From: Anaerolineaceae bacterium
GTDB taxonomy: Bacteria; Chloroflexota; Anaerolineae; Anaerolineales; Anaerolineaceae
NCBI GenBank assembly: GCA_003542325.1
Contig: DPKV01000107.1
Coordinates: 982 to 11,993 of the forward strand
Reading direction: 5' to 3'
Length of the DNA: 11,012 nucleotides
In this document: in pieces, positions 1-6,701 of the stretch
Layout: each line of letters begins with the position of its first letter
How positions within the stretch are numbered: position 1 is the first letter of the stretch
Position numbers and translations under genes: made by a program
The notes under the pieces: generated by a model
What the model was told of the DNA's origin: nothing
Databases searched by the model: none
Seen by the model: only the letters and a program-made list of their open reading frames with translations

Positions 1-599
1 GCTTCTTTTTTCAGGGTCAGGTCACAGGCCAGGAGGATATCCTGATTCTTTCCGTAGAGGCCGGCGATCTCTTCCAGGAGCTTTGTCAGACGGTAGGGTG
101 TGTCCATGAAGATGATCGGAATGGATTCGTTTTTGTATTGGGCGATGAATTTTTCCCGCAGTTCCGTTTTCCGGGGAGGGAAGCCGGCGAAGATGAACCG
201 CTCAATTGAGAAATCACAGAGCGAAAGAGCGGCCATCAAGGAGGCCGGGCCGGGAACAGGAGAGACCGGAATCCCGGCCTGGTAAAGCAGTTCCAGTAGG
301 TGTTGACCCGGATCGGCAAAGACCGGCGTCCCGGCGTCAGAGATGATCGCCATGGTTTCGCCCTTCGAGATCCGCACCATGATATTCTGCGCTTCAATGG
401 CTTCGTTATGCTCGTTAAGGGGGACCAGGTCGTTTTCAATGCCAAGCTGATGCAGGAGCTTGCTGCCCAGACGTAACTCTTCACAAATGACGGCATCCAC
501 GCTTTTCAGGATGTCCAGAGCGCGCAGGGTAATATCCCTGGGGTGTCCAATGGGTGTTGCCACGATATAGAGTTTTCCGGGGTGCTGTTGATTAGCCAT
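1..599 (-). CDS. RsmI-family SAM-dependent methyltransferase (partial, C-terminus beyond the window edge)
   Basis: The visible 199 residues are a tetrapyrrole-methylase fold protein of the RsmI group, which 2'-O-methylates C1402 of 16S rRNA. The start reads MANQQHPGKLYIVATPIGHP, followed by the SAM-site motif SDAGTPVFADPG and the PVPGPASLMAAL segment typical of the family. Several positions differ from classical RsmI: EDTRHT is replaced by EELRLGS, the YESPHR motif by MDTPYR, and ARELTK by ACDLTL. This places it in a divergent RsmI-like subfamily (from memory also seen in other Chloroflexota and, more distantly, Bacteroidetes), so the exact substrate is uncertain and I withhold the symbol. 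The ATG at 599 is preceded by no Shine-Dalgarno but by TACAAT seven bases upstream, which suggests a leaderless mRNA. The gene is divergent from murJ. Family membership is sure; the rRNA target is inferred. Confidence 0.85.
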   Translation of the reverse strand, partial: MANQQHPGKLYIVATPIGHPRDITLRALDILKSVDAVICEELRLGSKLLHQLGIENDLVPLNEHNEAIEAQNIMVRISKGETMAIISDAGTPVFADPGQHLLELLYQAGIPVSPVPGPASLMAALSLCDFSIERFIFAGFPPRKTELREKFIAQYKNESIPIIFMDTPYRLTKLLEEIAGLYGKNQDILLACDLTLKKE

Positions 600-606
600 T
601 GGATTA

Positions 607-612
607 ATTGTA
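607..612 (-). promoter_or_regulatory. Extended -10 box of the RsmI-like gene, leaderless arrangement
   Basis: On the minus strand the sequence reads TGTTACAAT, then seven bases, then the ATG at 599. TGn before TACAAT is an extended -10. The expected transcription start falls on or next to the A of ATG, and no purine-rich Shine-Dalgarno lies between. No good -35 is visible. Confidence 0.6.
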
Positions 613-627
613 ACATCCGATGTAGAA

Positions 628-662
628 GTGGATGGTGAATAGTGAAAAGTGAGTTGTGAACA
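628..662 (+). repeat. Heptamer array A, five units of GTGAATA type
   Basis: Five consecutive 7-base units are visible: GTGGATG, GTGAATA, GTGAAAA, GTGAGTT, GTGAACA. GTG is fixed at the start of every unit and the last four bases vary. The array faces array B (834-861), which carries the same units on the opposite strand. Confidence 0.8.
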
Positions 663-833
663 ATAGAATAATAAGTGGTCGATATATTCCACATTCTCAT
701 TTTATCAGATTGGCGAATATGATTTTCTTTAAGATTGTCGTAGCAGGCCATTTACCCAAAACCTTGGGCAAGCTGGTTGGTCACTCATTTCTCGCCTGAT
801 CCATGTTATTCCACTTACCATTCAAAGGTAATA

Positions 834-861
834 AAATCACTATTCACCTTTCACCACTCAC
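834..861 (-). repeat. Heptamer array B, four units inverted relative to array A
   Basis: The plus strand reads AAATCAC, TATTCAC, CTTTCAC, CACTCAC, which on the minus strand is GTGAGTG, GTGAAAG, GTGAATA, GTGATTT. Two more degenerate units (CACTTAC, CATTCAA at 812-825) lie just before it, slightly out of phase. It ends 78 bases before the murJ start codon. Confidence 0.8.
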
Positions 862-876
862 CAATTTCCAAATCAT

Positions 877-910
877 TTGACTTCTCATGTTTCAGTGATT
901 ATGGCATAAT
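877..910 (+). promoter_or_regulatory. Possible murJ promoter
   Basis: TTGACT at 877-882 resembles a -35. A -10 could be TATGGC at 900-905 (17-base spacing, poor match) or CATAAT at 905-910 (better match, spacing too long at 22). The pairing is therefore ambiguous. The resulting leader of roughly 25 bases would contain the Shine-Dalgarno of murJ. Confidence 0.35.
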
Positions 911-939
911 CAGGGCAAAGACGCCGGGAAAGGAAAATA

Positions 940-2481
940 ATGAAAAAAGCAAGCAAACTAACCCGTATCTCTCTCCTGTTGGCTGTTTTCTTTGGGATGG
1001 ATAAACTCCTGGGAGTCCTTCGAACGATCATCATTGGGCGGCAGTTCGGCCTTTCGGAGGAACTGGACGTATTCAACGCGGCCAACAACCTGCCCGATTT
1101 ACTGTTTGCCCTGATCTCGGGCGGTGCCCTGGCGATTGCTTTCATCCCCGTGTTGTCGGAGACTATCTCAAAGGAAGGTCGGGAATCGTCCTGGCGGCTG
1201 TTCTCACAGGTCGCCAACCTGGCCTTCATCGTAACCGCTGTTCTGGCGTTGCTAGTAGGACTGCTGGCTGAACCCCTGGTGAAAAACCAATTAGGCATTG
1301 CACCGGGCTTTTCACCGCAGCAACAAGAGCTGGTGGTGGAATTGATGCGGTTGAATTTGGTCTCGACCCTGATCTTCTCGATCAGCGGGCTGGTGATGGC
1401 AGGGTTACAGGCCAACCAGCATTTCCTGTTTCCGGCGATCGCACCATTGCTGTATGATGTCGGTCAGATCTTTGGAGCTGTCATCCTGGCACCTGAGGAA
1501 GGCTTGCGGATCGCTGGGATCCAACTCCCCGGATTTGGATTGGGAATCCAGGGCCTGGTTTACGGTGTGATCATTGGCGCGGCGCTGCACCTGTTGATCC
1601 AGGTGCCCGGTTTGGTGAAGTATAAATTCAAATGGTCGCCTGTGATTCGGTTCAATGATGAACCGCTTCGGAAAGTCTTGCGGTTAATGGGGCCGCGTTT
1701 GGTCAGTATGGTTTTCATTCAATTAATCTTCATGGCGCGGGATAATTTGGCTTCCCGTTTGGCTGTCGGGTCAGTCACTGCGTTGAGTTATGGCTGGTGG
1801 ATCCAGCAGGTTCCCGAGACTCTAATTGGGACTGCCATTGCGACCGCACTCCTGCCGACCCTATCTGAGTTGATGGCTGCGGGGGAGCAAACCAAATTCA
1901 AGGAAACCATTGAACGCGCTGTCAGGGTGATGTTGGCGCTTTCTTTGCCGATTACTGTGATTCTTTCCCTGATCAGTCTGCCCCTGATCCAATTTGCTTT
2001 TGGATTCCCGTTGGAGGACGCCCGGATGATTCAGTGGGCGACCCAGGCCTATCTGATTGGTTTGCTGGGACACAGCGTGGTGGAGGTGGGAGTAAGGGCA
2101 TTTTATGCCAGGCAGAATGCGAAAGTCCCAATGCTGATCTCCGGTTTGGGGTTGTTGATATATATCGGATTGGCGATTGGACTCATGGGACCTTTCCAAG
2201 CGGGCGGTATTGCCCTTGCTAACTCGATTTCGTATAGCGTTCAAGCGTTGGTATTGGTTCTCGTCCTGAACCGGCAGCTTCCCGAAAAATTCAAGTTTGG
2301 GAACACTGCTTTGCGTGGTATTGCTGCCGCCGGGCTGGGTGGGTTGGCTGCCTGGCTGGTATTTTCCATCCTGCCCATATCACTGCCTGCGGTTGTTATG
2401 GCCGTCCTTGCCGGGACTGTTGGTGTTCTGGTCGCCGCAGTTCCCATCTGGCGGGAGGTACGTTTGTTGGCAAATCTATAG
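940..2481 (+). CDS. murJ: Lipid II flippase MurJ (MviN family)
   Basis: This 513-residue polytopic membrane protein belongs to the MviN/MurJ branch of the MOP exporter superfamily and moves lipid II, the peptidoglycan precursor, to the outer face of the cytoplasmic membrane. The N-terminal signature is clear: DKLLGVLR at 21-28, the conserved Asp at 43, NNLPDLL at 49-55, then GGALAIAFIPVLSE. R28 and D43 match positions known to be essential in E. coli MurJ, while the arginine pair after the PDLL-like motif is absent. The length and the run of hydrophobic segments fit about 14 membrane helices. The ATG at 940 has a good Shine-Dalgarno (GAAAGGA at 928-934). The next gene begins 24 bases downstream on the same strand. 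Assignment is confident from the N-terminus and overall architecture. Confidence 0.95.
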   Translation: MKKASKLTRISLLLAVFFGMDKLLGVLRTIIIGRQFGLSEELDVFNAANNLPDLLFALISGGALAIAFIPVLSETISKEGRESSWRLFSQVANLAFIVTAVLALLVGLLAEPLVKNQLGIAPGFSPQQQELVVELMRLNLVSTLIFSISGLVMAGLQANQHFLFPAIAPLLYDVGQIFGAVILAPEEGLRIAGIQLPGFGLGIQGLVYGVIIGAALHLLIQVPGLVKYKFKWSPVIRFNDEPLRKVLRLMGPRLVSMVFIQLIFMARDNLASRLAVGSVTALSYGWWIQQVPETLIGTAIATALLPTLSELMAAGEQTKFKETIERAVRVMLALSLPITVILSLISLPLIQFAFGFPLEDARMIQWATQAYLIGLLGHSVVEVGVRAFYARQNAKVPMLISGLGLLIYIGLAIGLMGPFQAGGIALANSISYSVQALVLVLVLNRQLPEKFKFGNTALRGIAAAGLGGLAAWLVFSILPISLPAVVMAVLAGTVGVLVAAVPIWREVRLLANL

Positions 2482-2492
2482 GGAGATTAAGG

Positions 2493-2498
2493 TATAAT
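2493..2498 (+). promoter_or_regulatory. -10 box of the TPR-like membrane protein gene, leaderless arrangement
   Basis: A perfect TATAAT lies seven bases before the ATG at 2506, so transcription would begin at or beside the start codon. No Shine-Dalgarno stands at a usable distance (GGGAG at 2481-2485 is too far). No clear -35 is seen, and the box sits only 12 bases after the murJ stop. The gene may therefore be read both from its own promoter and by run-through from murJ. Confidence 0.6.
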
Positions 2499-2505
2499 CC
2501 TGCTT

Positions 2506-3639
2506 ATGACTGAACAAGAGAATGAAGTGACCGAACAGGTTGTTAAAGCAAAAAAGAAAAAAGAAAAAAAACCAAAAAATAAGTTCTTTGAGCGCCGGTT
2601 TTCATGGGTTCTGGTGGCCATCCTGGGCGGTGGTTTAATCGTTGTTATTGGCATGCTTTTGGGTGGTGCGGGGGGCATCAAGGACCGGGTATCTCTTGCA
2701 GAATCACAAGCCGCGCCAAAAATCCAATCACAATTGGAGAGCGCCAGGACCGATATTGAAGAGGGGCGTTACAGCGTTGCATTAACGCGGTTGGATTGGA
2801 TCCTGGAGGAGATGAGCGACTATCTGACCGAAGAAGAAATGGCTGAAATAGGGGAACTCTATACACAAACCCTGCTGATGCTGAGTTCTTCAGGGACGGC
2901 CACCCCGGTTGTAACACCAACACCAACCGAACCGGCAATCACCCCCACACCGGATTACCGGGGCGAAGAAGACATTTTCAATTCGGCCAGGCAATATCTG
3001 GATGCGGAAGCATGGGATGAGGCCATTACCACAATTGAAGCCCTTCGGGAGAAGAATTTGGAATATCGGGCAGTCGAAGTGGATGGCATGTTGTATATTG
3101 CTTTACGCAATCGCGGCATTCAAAAGATCCTGGTGGATGGCAGCCTGGAACCTGGGATTTATGACCTGACCCAGGCGGAACGTTTCGCTCCGCTCGATAA
3201 CCAGGCCGAAGCGTATCGCACCTGGGCAAGGTATTATATTACCGGTGCCAGTTACTGGGATGTGGATTGGACACAAGTCATTTATTATTTTGAACAGGTC
3301 TACACAAATTTCCCAGGGATGCGTGATGGCAGTAATATGACGGCGACAGAGCGCTACAAAAAAGCCTTGCTCAATTACGCAATCCAATTGGCAGATGCTG
3401 AACAATACTGTGAAGCGCAGGCTTACTTCGAGCAATCCTTCGCGATCGGACAAGATCCCGTTGCCCAACCAACCGCCCAATATGTGTATGACAAGTGCTG
3501 GGAATCACAGCAGTCCCCGACACAACAGCCGCACGCTCCGGAGGTTCCAACGCCCACATTAACGCCAACTCCGGATGGAACCACTGAAGTCCCAACGGAA
3601 GCGCCGACTGAGGCTCCGACGACAGAGCCAACGCCATAG
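2506..3639 (+). CDS. Membrane-anchored helical-repeat (TPR-like) protein with Thr/Pro-rich linkers, function unknown
   Basis: The 377-residue product starts with a charged, lysine-rich cytoplasmic segment (14-26), followed by one membrane helix at about 34-55. The rest is predicted to lie outside the membrane by the positive-inside rule. Residues 70-127 and 150-335 are helical and resemble degenerate TPR units, for example EEGRYSVALTRLDWIL and AEAWDEAITTIEALREK. The two blocks are joined by a TPTP-type linker (131-149), and the protein ends in a Thr/Pro/Glu tail (336-377). Two cysteines (302, 331) could pair. I recognise no catalytic motif. Such proteins are common in Chloroflexota as cell-surface or envelope scaffolds, so a role as an envelope adaptor is an inference. 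The position after murJ makes a wall-related job possible but unproven. A strong terminator follows directly. Confidence 0.75.
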   Translation: MTEQENEVTEQVVKAKKKKEKKPKNKFFERRFSWVLVAILGGGLIVVIGMLLGGAGGIKDRVSLAESQAAPKIQSQLESARTDIEEGRYSVALTRLDWILEEMSDYLTEEEMAEIGELYTQTLLMLSSSGTATPVVTPTPTEPAITPTPDYRGEEDIFNSARQYLDAEAWDEAITTIEALREKNLEYRAVEVDGMLYIALRNRGIQKILVDGSLEPGIYDLTQAERFAPLDNQAEAYRTWARYYITGASYWDVDWTQVIYYFEQVYTNFPGMRDGSNMTATERYKKALLNYAIQLADAEQYCEAQAYFEQSFAIGQDPVAQPTAQYVYDKCWESQQSPTQQPHAPEVPTPTLTPTPDGTTEVPTEAPTEAPTTEPTP

Positions 3640-3662
3640 CAATCGAAGATTAATGAATGATC

Positions 3663-3695
3663 AGGTTATCCAATGATCTGGATAACCTTTTTTTT
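3663..3695 (+). terminator. Rho-independent terminator after the TPR-like gene
   Basis: AGGTTATCCA at 3663-3672 pairs perfectly with TGGATAACCT at 3679-3688 around the loop ATGATC, and a run of eight T follows the GC part of the stem. It ends the murJ/TPR-like transcription unit. Confidence 0.9.
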
Positions 3696-3730
3696 ATCCG
3701 ATTTTACGTTTGATTTGGGATATTGGAAAT

Positions 3731-3752
3731 AAAAAGAGTTTTCGGACTCTTT
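3731..3752 (-). terminator. Rho-independent terminator of the rodZ-like/rimO unit
   Basis: On the minus strand AAAGAGT (3752-3746) pairs with ACTCTTT (3739-3733) around a six-base loop, followed by TT and then ATTT. It lies about 125 bases beyond the rimO stop. With the plus-strand terminator at 3663-3695 it insulates two converging units. I see nothing else in the 3640-3876 gap. Confidence 0.5.
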
Positions 3753-3876
3753 CCATGGTTGTTAAGTTTCTCTTTATCATGGATCGGTATTTCAGAACAA
3801 CGCTTTTAAAAATGGTAATTTGAACAAGCAGGTGGTCAACCTCTTTCCAGGAGGCAGGCGAATCGGAATCCTTTTC

Positions 3877-5223
3877 TTATTCCGTGAGCTTTCCTGCCAA
3901 ATCGTGAGTCATCGCACTGTTAATGCTCACTTTGACGATCTCACCGACGGGCGCCAGCCCTTCCACGACGACCAGACCATCGATCTCGGGCGCATCACGG
4001 TAAGAGCGACCGATTGCGATCTGGTTTTCCTCATCCACGCCTTCAATCAAGACATCGAGGGTACGTCCGATGAATTTCTGGTTGCGAGCTAATGAGATCC
4101 CGGCCTGAACCTGCATGAGGTTTTCCAGGCGTTCCACTTTAATTTCTTCATGAATGGGGTCGCCCAAGGGTTCAGCCGGTGCGCCGGGTTCGAAGGAGTA
4201 GGCGAAGGCCCCCAGATGGTCGAACTGCACTTCACGGATGAAGTCCAGCAGGTTTTGAAATGCCTTCTCATCCTCATTGGGGTAACCGACGATGAATGTT
4301 GTCCGCAGTGTTACATCGTCCACAACTTCTCGCAGTCGTGACAACGTTTGGCGAACTTGATCCATATCCTTTGGCCGGCGCATGGCTTTCAGCACACGCG
4401 GGTCGACATGCTGAAGGGGAATGTCGATATAGGGCAGGATCTGCTGTTCTGATGCCATCAATTGGATGAGCGGTTCGGTGATGACTCCCGGGAAGGTGTA
4501 CATCAGGCGGATCCAGGGGATGTCCGACACGGCTTTGACCAGCGTCTCCAGTAATCCGGTGAGGCCTTCTTTCAGACCTAGATCGTGACCGTAATCCGTG
4601 GTGTCCTGGGCGATGAGGATGATTTCCTGAATGCCTGCATCCTGTAACGCTTTGGCATCTTCCACAACGCGTTCCACCGGGCGGCTGACAAGGGTCCCTT
4701 TAATAAGGGGGATCAGGCAATATGAACAAGCCCGGCGGCAGCCGTCCGCAATTTTAAGGTAGGCACTGCCCCCCTGAACCGCTGCACGACAGGTGCCTTT
4801 CTCATCCAATCCCATGCTGGCAGCCTGGGGAAAGTGAGAAAACGGAATTGCCGAGCGTTTCGCCTCTGTCCCCCGGATCACCTCAAGAATATCCATCCAG
4901 CGCCGGGTTCCAAGCAGACCATCAATCCCGGGGACGCTATCCAGGAGGTCCTGGCGGTGAAGTTCGGTCATGCAGCCCGCGGCAATGATCTTCTGACCGG
5001 GCTTTTTCTCACTGGCAAGGTCGGTGAGGACGGCAATGGCTTCCTCACGGGCAGTTTTCAGGAAACCGCAGGTATTGACGATCAGATAGGTGGCTGAATC
5101 GGGAACCTCGACAGCTTGATACCCCTGACGGTTTAATAGTTCCGCCATGGATTCGGAATCAACCAGGTTCTTTGGACAGCCGAGGGAGATCAGGTGGTAG
5201 GTGGGTTCATAAACCGGTGTCAT
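3877..5223 (-). CDS. rimO: Ribosomal protein S12 methylthiotransferase RimO
   Basis: RimO is a radical-SAM iron-sulfur enzyme that adds a methylthio group to the beta-carbon of a conserved aspartate in ribosomal protein S12. The 448-residue protein has the full architecture. An N-terminal UPF0004 domain carries SLGCPKNLVDSE, and Cys16, Cys52 and Cys84 bind one cluster. The radical-SAM core has the CxxxCxxC motif CRRACSYC (Cys162, 166, 169). A C-terminal TRAM domain occupies roughly the last 65 residues. SLGCPKNLVDSE and QHVDPRVLKAMRR separate RimO from its tRNA-modifying relative MiaB. The ATG at 5223 has GGAG four bases upstream, inside the end of the preceding rodZ-like gene. The 17-nt overlap suggests translational coupling. 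A RodZ-like gene next to rimO is a neighbourhood known from several phyla. Confidence is high. Confidence 0.95.
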   Translation of the reverse strand: MTPVYEPTYHLISLGCPKNLVDSESMAELLNRQGYQAVEVPDSATYLIVNTCGFLKTAREEAIAVLTDLASEKKPGQKIIAAGCMTELHRQDLLDSVPGIDGLLGTRRWMDILEVIRGTEAKRSAIPFSHFPQAASMGLDEKGTCRAAVQGGSAYLKIADGCRRACSYCLIPLIKGTLVSRPVERVVEDAKALQDAGIQEIILIAQDTTDYGHDLGLKEGLTGLLETLVKAVSDIPWIRLMYTFPGVITEPLIQLMASEQQILPYIDIPLQHVDPRVLKAMRRPKDMDQVRQTLSRLREVVDDVTLRTTFIVGYPNEDEKAFQNLLDFIREVQFDHLGAFAYSFEPGAPAEPLGDPIHEEIKVERLENLMQVQAGISLARNQKFIGRTLDVLIEGVDEENQIAIGRSYRDAPEIDGLVVVEGLAPVGEIVKVSINSAMTHDLAGKLTE

Positions 5224-6619
5224 TGTTCTCCGGTTCTGTGGGTGTGGGAGAAGGCGTTATGGAAGGCGTGGCTGATTCCTGGGGAGTCAGCGTTGGCGTC
5301 GGTGAAGGGGTCGGTGTGGGCATGACGAGGCCGTTTGGTGTGAAGACCAGCGTTGAAACCTGGCCAATCAATCCAAGGGAACCAATATCCTGCTCTCTGA
5401 AAAAGACCTGGAGTGCACCGGCACTGCCGGTCAGGAGCTGGAGCGTTTCATTTGCATAATACTCATAGGCATTGCCCGTGAGAACCCGGCCCTCATAGAT
5501 CATCTCATCATCAGAAGTGACCCGAATCCAGGCATTCTGGATGGGGATGACAACGATGGCAATCGCGCTGTTATTCGAGGTCGAAGTTGGGATGGGTGTG
5601 TTTTCCACACCCCCCTCACCTTCGGTGACTTCAACGGTTTCAGACCCTTCAAGCGTTCCCATAATCTCTGGTGTGGGTGTCTCCGTGGCTAAAAGCACAT
5701 CCGACACATCGGGTAAGTCGGTTGGCGAGGTGACAGGCATATCGGCGGAAAGGATACGGTTGACACCCCAAACCACAAATCCCGCAAATACAAGGAAAAT
5801 CGCAGTGATCACCAGGAGGTCCAATGAAAGGAAGTTCTTCAAACGCAGCCGGGTAGGAGAAATCTCTTTTACGGCTTGCTTTCGTGGGGAAACATTGATT
5901 GTTTCCAAACGTCTCTTCTGCAGACCATCCGCATAAGCCAAAAGTAAGTCGTCCACATCCATGCTCAGAAAACCGGCGTAGTTCGCCAGCATACCTCTGG
6001 CTTGTACGGGAGAAGGAATCAGGTCGAATTGTCCTTTTTCAATTGCAGTAAGGAATTGACTCCGGATATGGGTCTGGGATTCAATATCTTCCAGGCTGAG
6101 GCTGATCAGGTTTCTTCTTTGCTCCAATTGCGCTCCAATTTCCGCAAAGATTTCGCCTGAAGTCCGATCATCTGTGCCTTCAATTCCAGGTGTTTGCGGA
6201 AAGGGTCTGACTTTATCCTTTTTTATCTTTGAAATCTTAATCCTGCGGATTTTATTCCCAAACTCCTTGAAGCGGCGTTTGAATCCGCTGAGGGGAGCGG
6301 TGGTTTCAGGCGCTTCCTGTGAGCTTTCTTCTTCCAGGGAGGGGAGCTGGACAATCACTTCCGGTTGTTCTTTTAGTTCTTCCCGGGCATCAGCAATATT
6401 AGAGAGGGCAATCAGTTCGTCCAAGTCGACACCCAAGGTCGCAGCATATAGGCGAAGGAAACCACGCAGATGGGTCTGCGAAGGCAAAGCCTCCACATTT
6501 CCCTTTTCCAACGCTTCCAGGTAGAGGATTTTAATGTGTGTTATTTGGGAGAGTTCTTCCAGTGACAAACCCTGTGATTCACGGATTTGCTGGAGTTGTT
6601 GTCCAATTGTCTGTGCCAT
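5207..6619 (-). CDS. RodZ-like membrane protein with two tandem HTH domains
   Basis: The 470-residue protein has the RodZ plan, with an additional HTH. RodZ links the MreB cytoskeleton to the elongation machinery and helps set cell shape. Visible parts are: HTH_25-type domain 1 (about 5-73), an acidic then basic linker (80-137), a second HTH domain (about 156-231), one membrane helix (about 263-288), a Ser/Thr/Pro-rich spacer, a RodZ C-terminal (DUF4115-like) beta domain (about 354-428, AWIRVTSDDEMIYEGRVL), and a TPTP-rich tail (433-470). I chose the ATG at 6619 (MAQTIGQQL) over one eight codons upstream. The family begins here, and TATAAT lies six bases before it, inside the longer reading. 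No Shine-Dalgarno is present. Two-domain RodZ relatives and cytoplasmic regulators share this HTH, but the membrane helix and C-terminal domain favour RodZ. I withhold the symbol because the doubled HTH is unusual. Confidence 0.85.
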   Translation of the reverse strand: MAQTIGQQLQQIRESQGLSLEELSQITHIKILYLEALEKGNVEALPSQTHLRGFLRLYAATLGVDLDELIALSNIADAREELKEQPEVIVQLPSLEEESSQEAPETTAPLSGFKRRFKEFGNKIRRIKISKIKKDKVRPFPQTPGIEGTDDRTSGEIFAEIGAQLEQRRNLISLSLEDIESQTHIRSQFLTAIEKGQFDLIPSPVQARGMLANYAGFLSMDVDDLLLAYADGLQKRRLETINVSPRKQAVKEISPTRLRLKNFLSLDLLVITAIFLVFAGFVVWGVNRILSADMPVTSPTDLPDVSDVLLATETPTPEIMGTLEGSETVEVTEGEGGVENTPIPTSTSNNSAIAIVVIPIQNAWIRVTSDDEMIYEGRVLTGNAYEYYANETLQLLTGSAGALQVFFREQDIGSLGLIGQVSTLVFTPNGLVMPTPTPSPTPTLTPQESATPSITPSPTPTEPENNDTGL

Positions 6620-6625
6620 GGTTGT

Positions 6626-6631
6626 ATTATA
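6626..6631 (-). promoter_or_regulatory. -10 box of the rodZ-like gene, leaderless arrangement
   Basis: The minus strand reads TATAAT, six bases, then ATG. Transcription would start at the A of the start codon. No Shine-Dalgarno and no recognisable -35 are present. The -35 position would fall inside the terminator hairpin at 6643-6678. Confidence 0.6.
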
Positions 6632-6642
6632 TTCCAAATACA

Positions 6643-6678
6643 AACCGGCCTGGTGATTGCGTCACATTCAGGCCGGTT
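6643..6678 (-). terminator. Hairpin terminator after rplI
   Basis: AACCGGCCTG at 6643-6652 and CAGGCCGGTT at 6669-6678 form a perfect 10-bp GC-rich stem. The loop can form a further 4-bp stem (GTGA with TCAC). On the minus strand the stem is followed by TGTATTTGG, only a modest T tract. It sits 23 bases after the rplI stop and just before the rodZ-like promoter. Confidence 0.65.
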
Positions 6679-6701
6679 ATTTGGCAGTTAACGGGGAAAT
6701 A

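Larger units (their letters stand above)
600..939. other. Divergent intergenic region between the RsmI-like gene and murJ
   Basis: This 340-bp gap carries no convincing gene. It holds the -10 of the minus-strand gene at its left edge, two facing heptamer repeat arrays (628-662 and 834-861), a small hairpin between them (CCCAA at 755-759 with TTGGG at 764-768, loop AACC), and a possible murJ promoter at 877-910. Short open frames across it show no codon pattern or family resemblance. The 663-833 segment between the arrays is AT-richer and otherwise unexplained. Confidence 0.8.

Noticed and set aside
885..1415. A 176-codon minus-strand open frame opposite murJ
   Set aside because: It lies on the strand opposite a clear MurJ N-terminus and its composition is that of an antisense shadow.
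3820..4092. A plus-strand 90-codon open frame overlapping the rimO end
   Set aside because: It is antisense to the TRAM domain of rimO and follows no promoter or ribosome site.
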